From: Cytophagaceae bacterium
GTDB lineage: Bacteria > Bacteroidota > Bacteroidia > Cytophagales > Spirosomataceae
Assembly: GCA_027491315.1 (NCBI GenBank)
Contig: JAIXWL010000010.1
Span: forward strand, 186,001 to 250,000
Direction: 5' to 3'
Length of the DNA: 64,000 bases
Part shown: positions 47,365 to 55,939 of the stretch, one piece after another
Layout of the letters: every line of letters starts with the position of its first letter
Position numbering within the stretch: the stretch's first letter is position 1
The notes under the pieces: generated by a model
Told to the model about the DNA's origin: nothing
What the model saw: the letters and a program-made list of their open reading frames with translations, nothing else
Databases searched by the model: none
Translations under genes and position numbers: made by a program

Positions 47365-48132
47365 ATGAAAAAGTTAGAAAATAAAGTTGCCATCATCACA
47401 GGAGCTGGCGCAGGAATGGGAAAAGCTATAGCTACTCTTTTTGCTCAACATGGAGCCAACGTTATTGCGGGAGATATCAATCCCAGCCGACTGGATGAAT
47501 TATCAAAAGAAGTGAAATCTCTGGGAGGCGAAATCACCACCGTTGTAGCCAATATGAGCATAGAATCAGATATTGATCAGCTCATTAATGCGGCTGTAAG
47601 TACCTATGGAACATTAGACATTTTGGTAAATAATGCTGGAATAATGGACCATTTTCAACCAGTAGGTGACGTAGAAAATAGCATGTTAGAAAAAGTGATG
47701 AAAATTAACTTCGAAGGCCCATTCAAAGCCATGAGAAGTGCGGTAAAGATTTTTTTAGCCAAGGGCAAGGGAAATATTATCAATGTTTGTTCCATTGGTG
47801 GATTGAAAGCAGGCGTGGCAGGTGCAGTTTACACTTCCAGCAAACATGCCCTGATCGGACTCACCAAAAGTACTGGCTACCTATACAGCAAATCGGGCAT
47901 TCGATGTAATGGAATCGCCCCTGGCGCAGTGAATACAAGTATCAGCGAGACCATTGATATGACAAAAATTACCCCATTGGTACAAGACCGAATTATGACA
48001 GGAATTGCATTAAATCCGAGAACTGGAGAATCATCCGAAATTGCCCAGGCGGCTTTATTTTTAGCCAGTGATGATTCAAGTTTTGTGAATGCACACATCC
48101 TAACAGTAGATGGAGGCTGGAGTGCTTATTGA
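47365..48132 (+). CDS. Short-chain dehydrogenase/reductase
   Basis: The 255-residue protein is a classical SDR: the cofactor motif TGAGAGMGKAIA at residues 13-24, NNAGI near residue 90, catalytic Ser in NVCSIGG and Tyr-x-x-x-Lys in YTSSKHALIG, then the C-terminal VNAHILTVDGGWSAY. It is likely a FabG-type or sugar/alcohol dehydrogenase with NAD(P); the substrate cannot be told. No gene of a known pathway is adjacent. Confidence 0.9.
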   Translation: MKKLENKVAIITGAGAGMGKAIATLFAQHGANVIAGDINPSRLDELSKEVKSLGGEITTVVANMSIESDIDQLINAAVSTYGTLDILVNNAGIMDHFQPVGDVENSMLEKVMKINFEGPFKAMRSAVKIFLAKGKGNIINVCSIGGLKAGVAGAVYTSSKHALIGLTKSTGYLYSKSGIRCNGIAPGAVNTSISETIDMTKITPLVQDRIMTGIALNPRTGESSEIAQAALFLASDDSSFVNAHILTVDGGWSAY

Positions 48133-48292
48133 TTCTTAATCAAATACAACATAAAAGGGTCCTATGCCAAAATCCTCTTTATTAATTAATATTCTCCGAT
48201 TCTGAACTTTGAAATGAACACCCTGAAAGACAATTTCTTAGGAACTTTCAATTGGAGTTGATTTATTCAGATTCTACGTGCAAATTTGCATG

Positions 48293-48640
48293 ATGTCAAA
48301 CAAGAAAATGAAAATTTTCCTGATTATTTTCTCTACGTTAGTTTTAACTTTCGTGGGTAAAAGTGTTTTGGCACATACCTTTACCAGCTCCCTAAAGGCC
48401 AAATTTACGCCTACTGTTGATGGCAAGATTCAATTTTTAAATGCCGTAGAAGAAGAGGATATTTCAGAAGACTTGCAAGATGAGCAAGACCAGAATACTG
48501 GTAAATATTTAATTCGAATCATTTCTCCTACTCCCTTCTCATCAGAAAGACCTGTTCAAATTTCTTTGGCAGATAAATTTGAGATTATTAAGTCTAACTT
48601 TCTTGCTTTATTTAAGCAGCATGCCAACTTCCGAATATAG
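48293..48640 (+). CDS. Small secreted protein of unknown function
   Basis: About 115 residues from the ATG at 48293 (48290 and 48308 are also possible). A signal peptide (KIFLIIFSTLVLTFVGKSVLA) is followed by a polar mature part with an acidic stretch NAVEEEDISEDLQDEQDQ. I do not recognise it. It precedes the porin gene by 76 bp and may be co-transcribed with it. Confidence 0.55.
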   Translation: MSNKKMKIFLIIFSTLVLTFVGKSVLAHTFTSSLKAKFTPTVDGKIQFLNAVEEEDISEDLQDEQDQNTGKYLIRIISPTPFSSERPVQISLADKFEIIKSNFLALFKQHANFRI

Positions 48641-48716
48641 ACCTCGGCGTTTTCTCTCCATTACCATTTTTCTATTTCATTCTGAACGCTAAAACCGTTC
48701 TAAAAAAGATTCCGCC

Positions 48717-50063
48717 ATGAAAAACAAGTTCATTTTGTGGGTAACTATGCTTACCTGCTTCTCAAGTTTAGCACAAAAAACACCTGATAATGAAGCCCTT
48801 AAGCTGAATTTAAACGAATCAGGCTCTCGATATTTTCAAGCAACATTTTTGAATCAGGCTTGGTTTAGATTCAATGATAATAATCCAGGAACCACCGTCA
48901 ATGGAAATCTTCAACAACAATCCTTTGACATTGGCTTACGAAGAACTAGGATGCAGATGTTCGGACAAATTACTGACCGAACCTTCATGTATTTTCAATT
49001 TGGACAGAATAACTTCAATGCTCAATACAATGTCACAGGTAATCGGAAAATAGCCCCATTTTTTCATGATGCATTAGGGGAATATCGAGTTTCTTCCAAA
49101 AATCAATTAAAAATTGGAGGTGGTTTAAGTATCATCTCAGGTATATCACGATTTTCGCAGCCTAGTATAGGTACAATTATGACCATGGATGTACCTGTTT
49201 TTGCGCAGACGACGGTGGACCAAATCGATCAGTTCTCAAGAAAATTAAGTATTTATGCCCGAGGACAAATCGGTCATTGGGATTATCGGTTTATTTTAAG
49301 CGATCCATTTCCTATCACTTCCAATGGGCAGACTCCTCCGCCAATAAGTTCTAGTTTTGCCAATTTTTCTCAAAAGGGTCATTCATTACAGCAACAGGGC
49401 TATTTGATTTATCAATTCTTTGACCAAGAAAATCATACAACACCCTACATGACAGGTACTTACTTAGGCAGCAAAAAGATTGTTAATATAGCCATTGGGG
49501 GAGCCTACCAACCTAATGCCATGTGGCAAAAATCGGCACAAGGTGATACGTTATACCATGATATGAAACACTTTGCGGTAGAAAGTTTTGTGGATATCCC
49601 CTTAAAAAACCATGCTGCCCTGTCAGCATACCTCGGCTACTTCAACACTCAATATGGTCCTAATTATTTACGCTATAATGGCTTAATGAATCCTGCCACG
49701 GGGACAACTTTAACTGCATCAAATTCGATCACAGGACAAGGACCAGTTTATGGAAACAGTTATCCGATGTTTGGCACAGGGTCTTCGATTTACACACAAT
49801 TTGGCTACCTATTACCCTCACATCGCGCTGATTTAGGAAATAGATGGATGCCTTATGTGGCAGCTACATTCGCTCAATTTGACCGTTTAGGGAATCATGC
49901 AACTCAAACTTTCAACCTGGGCTTAAACTATTTCATACAAGGTCATAAATCCAAACTCAGTTTAGATTTCCAAAGTAGACCTTCCTATCAAGTCAATCAA
50001 GGTGAAGTTAGTACAGGCAGTCGTTTAAACAGCCTAACCCTACAATTTCAAGTTTTTATTTAA
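48717..50063 (+). CDS. Porin-like outer-membrane protein
   Basis: The 448-residue protein has a signal peptide ending SSLAQ and a barrel pattern of alternating strands; early sequence QATFLNQAWFRFND, then DIGLRRTRMQMFGQITDRTFMYFQFGQNNFN, resembles OprP/OprO-type porins of Bacteroidota. The last residues (SLTLQFQVFI) end in a hydrophobic aromatic strand as expected for outer-membrane barrels. Substrate is unknown. It converges on the glycoside-hydrolase-like gene at a shared terminator. Confidence 0.75.
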   Translation: MKNKFILWVTMLTCFSSLAQKTPDNEALKLNLNESGSRYFQATFLNQAWFRFNDNNPGTTVNGNLQQQSFDIGLRRTRMQMFGQITDRTFMYFQFGQNNFNAQYNVTGNRKIAPFFHDALGEYRVSSKNQLKIGGGLSIISGISRFSQPSIGTIMTMDVPVFAQTTVDQIDQFSRKLSIYARGQIGHWDYRFILSDPFPITSNGQTPPPISSSFANFSQKGHSLQQQGYLIYQFFDQENHTTPYMTGTYLGSKKIVNIAIGGAYQPNAMWQKSAQGDTLYHDMKHFAVESFVDIPLKNHAALSAYLGYFNTQYGPNYLRYNGLMNPATGTTLTASNSITGQGPVYGNSYPMFGTGSSIYTQFGYLLPSHRADLGNRWMPYVAATFAQFDRLGNHATQTFNLGLNYFIQGHKSKLSLDFQSRPSYQVNQGEVSTGSRLNSLTLQFQVFI

Positions 50064-50087
50064 AATTGTGTACTCTTTATTACAAGA

Positions 50088-50115
50088 AAAAGACCCTCTT
50101 TTGGAGGGTCTTTTT
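50088..50115. terminator. Bidirectional terminator
   Basis: AAAAAGACCCTC/GAGGGTCTTTTT stem with a five-base loop and A/T runs on both sides, between the convergent porin and glycoside-hydrolase-like genes. Confidence 0.85.
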
Positions 50116-50121
50116 ATGAAG

Positions 50122-52455
50122 CTATTTTTTCAATAACCAAATATCAAATACTTTAGAATGCAATCGCCAATTTAAATGAGACTCTTCTGGCTCATCAAAA
50201 GATATAGCAATTTTCCCATCACTGACGAATTTTGGGTTCAATGGAAACTCCTTAAACTCCTCTACACCTTTATTGTATAGAACGGGCCGAACACGCTCAC
50301 CATCTACCCTCAGCAATGCTTCTCCCTGGCCAGAAATCCGAATGGAATATGAGCCTTTAGGGTCCAAATCCGTGTACTCCAATTGGGGAAAATTTTGAAA
50401 TAGTTGCGTGGATAATCGGCGCCTACTTAAACCATTGTCCCACCACGCCACATCGGTAGCATCTTCGGTTTTTGTCTTCACACGAGGACCTTTAAGCTGA
50501 TCTGAAATATTATCATAATAACTCCCTGGTCCTGGATTTTCCCAGCTTGCCAAAATCTGTAATCGCTCTAATTTGGCAGATTCTTGGGGCATTTTTCTGA
50601 TTTTCTCAAACTCGTCGTGTAACCACCAGCGATTATTCAATGGATAGTCAATGAAATCTAAAATTGCCCCCCTTTCAGCGCCACTTGCCTTATATTTAGG
50701 CACACTGGTTTGTAATCCAATCGATTGAAATAATGCTTCACAATAATCCACCACTTTTTGTCGTAATTCTGGAGAATTAGGCTTCAAATCAGCCTGGTTT
50801 AACTTTTCCAAGGCCAATGCCATCGCTTTTTCAGTACCTAAAATAGAAGCTTGACTTAGAATCAGGTTGGCATCTTTCTCCAATCCTTGCTCATACATTT
50901 TCCTTCTTTTAATGAAGGTATCATAATAAGCACGCATGACTAATTGCTGCCATCTCCAATTTCCCTTTAATTCTGGATGAGATTTTTCTAAATTTTGCCA
51001 AAAAGCAAAGGTGGTTTCAATGCCCCCATTTTCTTCAACTGGACCTACCCAGTTTCGTTCTAAAGCCAAAATACCATCTGCAGCTGCTTCAGCTACCGAA
51101 TTTCCAAAAAAATACCGAGCATATTCCACCATGACTTGACGAACTTCCTTTTCCGGATTCCATGCCATTTGACTCCAAACTACTTTATTTACATCATCGT
51201 GAACCCCATCTGAATAGGATATAAAACCATCCGTAAACGGAGCAAATCGATTATGGATTTTGGCATAATAAGCGGGTTGCGGATTAGTTACTTCCCTTCC
51301 TTCTGTTAAGGCAAAGGCTTGATCCCAGTTTTCTGTGGGATATTGACAACGAACCGTATGGGTTATATCTGGATAATGACGATGTTGGTATTTTTTATCC
51401 AACCTAAAACGTGTAGAGGCCAAATCAGGGCTGCTGGGACCAGTGACAATTCCGGTAAACCAATCTGGTTTATTTTGCTCTAAATAGTCATAAAAATAAT
51501 TAACCTCTTCGTCACTAAATCCTTGAAGTGATAACCAAACGCCAGCCTTAGGATGATATTTTTTTAATTCTAGGGCCACAGCCTTTAAAAATGGCAATAC
51601 GTACTTTGGGTGGTTCTCCCCAGGGTCTCCACCAGGGAAAAATACACCATCAAGTCTTGGACAATTTTTGTAAAATTCGACATGCGATTTTAATTCTTCT
51701 TGAAATTTCTTGGGATCAGCCAAATCAACATCCGCTGGCGTCCAAACCCAATAATCTAAATCATAGGCTTGGCACAAGCGACTCATATGAATATGCATTT
51801 CTTCCCGATTTATTTTCATGTGCGGACTTGCTGCTCCATCTTGAAAAGGAATATTTTCAATGGCATTTGTCCCAAAAAATGCTAATTCCCTGAAATACCG
51901 TTCAAACTGTTTTACATCCCAGGCATCCCATGAATTAGCCGTATTCCGATATCCAATTTGATGACCTCGAATGGCATACATGGGTGAACTACATTTTTCA
52001 TATTTCTTATCAAATAAAATTTTCTGTTTGCTCAAATCAGCTGAACGCAAAAACTCCCCTATGGCAAATAAAAGTCCTCTTTGATCTGCCCCAATAAACC
52101 ACAGCAAATCCCTACCTGCGATGTGCTGGTGAAGCAATCGAAATCCCTCTTTTTTAGTAGAAACATGATCATCTGATGTAAATTCAGGCAAGGAATAGCC
52201 ATGGACTTCCCGGCTATCTTGGGTGGCTAACAAAAACAAAGGGAATTTTTCTAAGGGATTAGTCCCCAATTTCAAGCCCGTTTTCATGGCCAATTCCTCT
52301 TGTAAAACACTGATCATTTTTTCCTTAAATGTTGGCTGAAGAGAGACAGAAGTGACAATACTGGCTTTAGAAAAATCAATAATTTGGGCGTACAAACCCT
52401 GCTCTAGGAATAAAAAAAGGGCAATAATAATACTTCGAAAATGAAAAATCTTCAT
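50122..52455 (-). CDS. Secreted glycoside-hydrolase-like protein
   Basis: The 777-residue protein has a signal peptide (ending GLYAQ), an N-terminal domain like the non-catalytic domain of GH20/GH67-type enzymes (DLLWFIGADQRGLLFAIGEFLR), and a central TIM-barrel-like region (YAIRGHQIGYRNTANSWDAW, DGVFFPGGDPGENHP, AGVWLSLQGFSDEE). A C-terminal helical and beta domain follows. It is probably an alpha-glucuronidase or hexosaminidase relative, but I cannot fix the family or catalytic residues. The gene follows the aldolase gene by 52 bp, suggesting a shared pathway for sugar acids. Confidence 0.7.
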   Translation of the reverse strand: MKIFHFRSIIIALFLFLEQGLYAQIIDFSKASIVTSVSLQPTFKEKMISVLQEELAMKTGLKLGTNPLEKFPLFLLATQDSREVHGYSLPEFTSDDHVSTKKEGFRLLHQHIAGRDLLWFIGADQRGLLFAIGEFLRSADLSKQKILFDKKYEKCSSPMYAIRGHQIGYRNTANSWDAWDVKQFERYFRELAFFGTNAIENIPFQDGAASPHMKINREEMHIHMSRLCQAYDLDYWVWTPADVDLADPKKFQEELKSHVEFYKNCPRLDGVFFPGGDPGENHPKYVLPFLKAVALELKKYHPKAGVWLSLQGFSDEEVNYFYDYLEQNKPDWFTGIVTGPSSPDLASTRFRLDKKYQHRHYPDITHTVRCQYPTENWDQAFALTEGREVTNPQPAYYAKIHNRFAPFTDGFISYSDGVHDDVNKVVWSQMAWNPEKEVRQVMVEYARYFFGNSVAEAAADGILALERNWVGPVEENGGIETTFAFWQNLEKSHPELKGNWRWQQLVMRAYYDTFIKRRKMYEQGLEKDANLILSQASILGTEKAMALALEKLNQADLKPNSPELRQKVVDYCEALFQSIGLQTSVPKYKASGAERGAILDFIDYPLNNRWWLHDEFEKIRKMPQESAKLERLQILASWENPGPGSYYDNISDQLKGPRVKTKTEDATDVAWWDNGLSRRRLSTQLFQNFPQLEYTDLDPKGSYSIRISGQGEALLRVDGERVRPVLYNKGVEEFKEFPLNPKFVSDGKIAISFDEPEESHLNWRLHSKVFDIWLLKK

Positions 52456-52507
52456 GTTATTTATAGGTAAAAGGTTTAGTAAGGTAACGCAAAGGGTAAT
52501 TAGCTAA

Positions 52508-53341
52508 TTAAATACTTTCAGCATGGGTAGTTTGCAAAGGAACAGCACCTTGAATCAATCGTAGTTCGTTCAAATCAGCTTGAAGCTTATCTGCAAATAA
52601 TAGCATATCCGAACAATGTAAAATTATATTAGTTCCAGCTTGAACCCATCGTTTTTGTAATTCTAAACTTCCTCGATAACCCGTATGACCACCTACCGAA
52701 ATTCCCAAGGATTTGGCTTTTTTGATGATGGATGTGGATAGGCTTAAAAATGCCTCAGAATCGTATTTTTCAGGCATATTATAGGAGGTCGATAAATCAT
52801 GTGGCCCAATCACAAAACCATCAACTCCTAGACCATCTAAGGTGGGGATTTGGGCAAAATGTTCCAAATTTTTGACTGCTGCCTCACTTTCGATATTCAG
52901 CAATAAGGTATTATTTCGATTATGATGCGTGAGGTATTGGGCTAGTTCATCAGATGGCTTTTCTTCCCCATGTAAAATCCTAGCAAGCTTTTTTCCCTTG
53001 AGAGGTCGATATTTAACGGCCCCTATTAAGGATAAAACCTCTTCTACCTCTTCAACGTAAGGCACCAAAATAGCACCGGCACCTGCATCCAATGCCTGAG
53101 TCGCTAAATAGGGGCTAGGTTCCAATATACGAACAACGGGATTAATGCCAGCGGCCTTGAAGGCACGACACATCCAACTTAATGTCTCTGGATTATATGC
53201 TACGTGTTCAGTACATAAAAAAACAAAGTCTAGGTGTAAACTAAGTACAACATCAAAGCTTTTGGGCGAAGTAGAAGTCAATAGGGTTCCGTAAAGTGGA
53301 TTCCCTTGATGCAAGGCATTCCGAAAATCTTGGCCAATCAT
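52508..53341 (-). CDS. HpcH/HpaI-family aldolase
   Basis: The 277-residue protein has the HpcH/HpaI pattern: FVFLCTEHVAYNPETLSWMCRAFKAAGINPVVRI, then ALDAGAGAILVPYVE, and GLGVDGFVIGPHDLSTSYNMP. The usual ligands Glu and Asp and the substrate-binding Arg72 (VVRI) are visible. Members cleave 2-keto-3-deoxy acids into pyruvate and an aldehyde. It precedes the glycoside-hydrolase-like gene, fitting sugar-acid breakdown. A promoter is recognised upstream. Confidence 0.85.
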   Translation of the reverse strand: MIGQDFRNALHQGNPLYGTLLTSTSPKSFDVVLSLHLDFVFLCTEHVAYNPETLSWMCRAFKAAGINPVVRILEPSPYLATQALDAGAGAILVPYVEEVEEVLSLIGAVKYRPLKGKKLARILHGEEKPSDELAQYLTHHNRNNTLLLNIESEAAVKNLEHFAQIPTLDGLGVDGFVIGPHDLSTSYNMPEKYDSEAFLSLSTSIIKKAKSLGISVGGHTGYRGSLELQKRWVQAGTNIILHCSDMLLFADKLQADLNELRLIQGAVPLQTTHAESI

Positions 53342-53379
53342 TTAAATAGGTTTATTGGCCCAAAGGAAATAAAATTTGC

Positions 53380-53412
53380 CAAATATATGGTCGCTTTCCC
53401 CCATTAAATCAA
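53380..53412 (-). promoter_or_regulatory. Candidate promoter of the aldolase gene
   Basis: Minus strand TTG (53410-53412), 22 bp, then TATATTTG (53380-53387), about 40 bp from the ATG. Confidence 0.5.
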
Positions 53413-53419
53413 GAGAATT

Positions 53420-54094
53420 TTAATTTTCAGAAAGCAACTTTTCCATATCTTTCACGCACTGCTCGGCTTCCAATGGCAATGTACCATTATAGACACCTCT
53501 TATTCTTCCATTACGATCCACTAATATCATGTGTTCGGTATGTAAAAATTCGGTACTATCCTTAGTATATCCTAATTCTTCCTCAGCAAAATAGGACTTC
53601 CTAGCCAGGTTATAAATTAGGGATTTCGAACCTGTTAATAAATGCCAATTGGGGGCATCGATTTTCTTATCAACAGCAAATTTCTTTAAAGTAGTCACAT
53701 CATCTATCCAAGGAGTAACCGAATAAGATAACAATTCCACTTGGGGATTTGCCTTGAATTTTTTGGTAACAATTTTCATTTGAGAAATCATTTCCGGACA
53801 AATATTTCCACAGCGAGTAAAAATAAATTGAGCTAAATGGATTTTACCTTGCACATTGTCGTGAGAAAAGGTTTTACCATGTTGATCTTTCAAATAAAAA
53901 TGACCTATGTGGTGCTTGATTCGCCCTTGGGCCTCTATTTTATTTAAAAAATGTGGACTAAAATCCGGACTATTGTAATAGGGAATGGAAGAAACCTGTT
54001 CCTCATTTTGGCAGGCTATTAAAATTCCAAACAAACTAATTACGAAAGACTTTCTCAGAAATATTGCGACAGTTTTTGGTACCCAATAAGCCAT
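53420..54094 (-). CDS. Second SCO1/SenC-type protein
   Basis: The ATG at 54094 gives 224 residues with a lipoprotein-like signal ending ILIACQ. The longer frame runs into the upstream gene. A thioredoxin fold carries the SCO motif CGNIC (in FTRCGNICPEM) and a later His in EFLHTEHMILVDR. The first SCO (10545) is only moderately similar. It overlaps the MORN/YwqK-like gene by 59 bp, so expression is coupled. Its relation to the YHYH protein upstream is unknown. Confidence 0.82.
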   Translation of the reverse strand: MAYWVPKTVAIFLRKSFVISLFGILIACQNEEQVSSIPYYNSPDFSPHFLNKIEAQGRIKHHIGHFYLKDQHGKTFSHDNVQGKIHLAQFIFTRCGNICPEMISQMKIVTKKFKANPQVELLSYSVTPWIDDVTTLKKFAVDKKIDAPNWHLLTGSKSLIYNLARKSYFAEEELGYTKDSTEFLHTEHMILVDRNGRIRGVYNGTLPLEAEQCVKDMEKLLSEN

Positions 54095-54617
54095 AACGTC
54101 TGCCTTCCAATACCAAGTAATTTGACCTAATTTTTCCATTATCATAAAACATTTTTTGAGCACCTTGCTCATGCCCTTTGTCATAATGCATTTCTCTAAT
54201 TAATTGACCTTCTGAATTCCACTCCCTGCAAAGCCCTTGGTATTCGTCATTTTCAAATTCAAATACCCGCATCCGCTTTCCATTTTCCCACCAAGCCTCA
54301 TAGGTTCCTGTTTTCTTGCCATGATCATAGGTCCTGATTTCAAATAGTTGGCCTGAAGGGTAATACTTTCTCCAAATTCCATCTTCTAAACCATTAACAT
54401 AGTGTTCTATGCTGGCCGTATCTCGTGTATTGGGGAAAATTTGAAAAATAGCCCCTGTATAAACCTGTTGATTTACGTTCATTCTCCCTGATACCCATGC
54501 TGTTTTAGCTTGGGTGGCATTGACCATGATTTCTTCATCAGACTGACAGCCAATAATGCCCCCAGCTAAGATGCTACTGAGAAACAGTACCCGCACTTCC
54601 GTAAAATCCACTGCCAT
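54036..54617 (-). CDS. MORN/YwqK-like repeat lipoprotein
   Basis: The product has 193 residues from the ATG at 54617; a GTG at 54596 is also possible. A lipobox lies at GGIIGCQS. The mature part has repeats such as GIWRKYYPSGQLFEIRTYDHGKKTGTYEAWWENGKRM and GLCREWNSEGQLIREMHYDKG, shared by the YwqK-type toxin-antitoxin-annotated family (MORN-like). A real antitoxin role is unlikely for a lipoprotein. The reading frame begins inside the upstream YHYH gene (44 bp overlap) and ends inside the SCO gene. Confidence 0.75.
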   Translation of the reverse strand: MAVDFTEVRVLFLSSILAGGIIGCQSDEEIMVNATQAKTAWVSGRMNVNQQVYTGAIFQIFPNTRDTASIEHYVNGLEDGIWRKYYPSGQLFEIRTYDHGKKTGTYEAWWENGKRMRVFEFENDEYQGLCREWNSEGQLIREMHYDKGHEQGAQKMFYDNGKIRSNYLVLEGRRYGLLGTKNCRNISEKVFRN

Positions 54618-55320
54618 TTATATAAGGATCTGTATTGGTAATATGATAATGATAAATACCATTGGGGTAATCAACCGTACTATGAGCATGTCCATGATAA
54701 GCATCAAGGGAAGAATTTTGAACCACTTGACCTCCTTCTTCGGGACCATAAACCGGAAATCCATCCAATAAAAAACCTATTAAAGAGGATTTAGATGCTT
54801 TTACTTGGGTCAAATACAAAGGCTCAACATGGTAATGATAAGAACCCGTTTGCTGAGGGTGCCCCCAATACTGATCGAAACCATTCACTTCATTTGTTAA
54901 AGGTTGACTTGGTCCTGCGTATTGATTAAACAGAGGAACGCCATTAAGAGCTACACCAATGGGACCAAGCGGAGTAGCTTTGTGGGCGGCATCTACTTTT
55001 GGGTTCACAGGTATTTTAAAAGTAAATGATTGGGCGGAAATAGCATTAGGGTTTTTCGCAAAATTATTTCCCCCGAATGTTTTCCCCGAAAAAGCCTCAT
55101 ACAGAGCATTAGTGCTGGCAAAATAAGCACTTTTGTGATCAGGAACGCCGGTTGTTTTAATGGTAATATAGGTTCCATCGTTACTTATAGAGGTAGCCCC
55201 ATAAATTTTGGCATAAACCTCAGGCACAGCCGCACTCGAAGTTGGAGTTATGTTTTCACTGGTATTTTTACAAGCTAAACATATACTTAAAGCAGTCAAA
55301 CTAATGAGAATAAGTTTCAT
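54574..55320 (-). CDS. YHYH-domain lipoprotein
   Basis: The 248-residue protein has a lipobox (CLACKN, Cys about 17) and a YHYH domain, recognisable by the repeated YHYH motifs (GSYHYHVEPLYL, GIYHYHITNTDPY) and GFLLDGFPVYGPEEGG. The domain binds metal, possibly copper, but its function is not established. It is first of three overlapping genes ending with a SCO protein, which also handles copper. Confidence 0.85.
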   Translation of the reverse strand: MKLILISLTALSICLACKNTSENITPTSSAAVPEVYAKIYGATSISNDGTYITIKTTGVPDHKSAYFASTNALYEAFSGKTFGGNNFAKNPNAISAQSFTFKIPVNPKVDAAHKATPLGPIGVALNGVPLFNQYAGPSQPLTNEVNGFDQYWGHPQQTGSYHYHVEPLYLTQVKASKSSLIGFLLDGFPVYGPEEGGQVVQNSSLDAYHGHAHSTVDYPNGIYHYHITNTDPYINGSGFYGSAGTVSQ

Positions 55321-55939
55321 AGTAGATTATTTTTATGTAAAAGTATCAAGTTAAAATTGAATTAAACTTAGCGCTTATCTCCCCATATAACAGGATGGTC
55401 GATTTAATCCACGAAGAGATTCATTTCCAATTAAAAACCCAATTATACCATTCCATTTATCAGGGACTTGATAAAGGCAAAGAGGTGTATAATAAACTTA
55501 AAATAAAAAACGTTTTTCCAACGCTGTCAAGGTTTGGAACCTTGCCAGCGTTAAAAAATTTAAACTTTTCGTAACCGAGGGTAAAAAACTTTACAACAAA
55601 TTCTAAATTTTGTACTAAAAATTTCACTTGAATTGATTTTTGAAAAATTCAAAGTCAAGTCAAAAACATAGCATATATATACCTACGTTCAAAATCGTCT
55701 TAAGTAGCTGAAAAAAGGGCAGTTAGGATTATATTTCAAAGTGGCAAACACATCACAAATGCTATTATTTATTGCACTATTCTTATAAATTACCGCCAAA
55801 TCAACCAATCCGTTTAATAAATATGCTTTTTCAAGCCCACCTTTGGCAGTAAAAAATTCAAAAAGTTGACTTATATTTCAAACTTATTTCGTCGACCAAA
55901 TAACACAATGTGTCGATTAACCATTTAACCATCGTTTGT
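55321..55939. other. Intergenic region upstream of susC
   Basis: The 619 bp separate the divergent YHYH and SusC genes. They hold the palindrome at 55520 and presumably the susC promoter. No clear TAnnTTTG element or operator is seen, and no other gene is supported. Confidence 0.5.
55520..55552. repeat. 33-bp intergenic palindrome, copy 3
   Basis: Arms begin AACGCTGTCAAGGTT with a three-base centre and one mismatched pair in the arm. Same family as 16171 and 47096. Confidence 0.85.

Noticed and set aside
54036-54617. Toxin-antitoxin pair based on the YwqK-type name
   Set aside because: The protein is a lipoprotein with MORN-like repeats and there is no toxin gene next to it.
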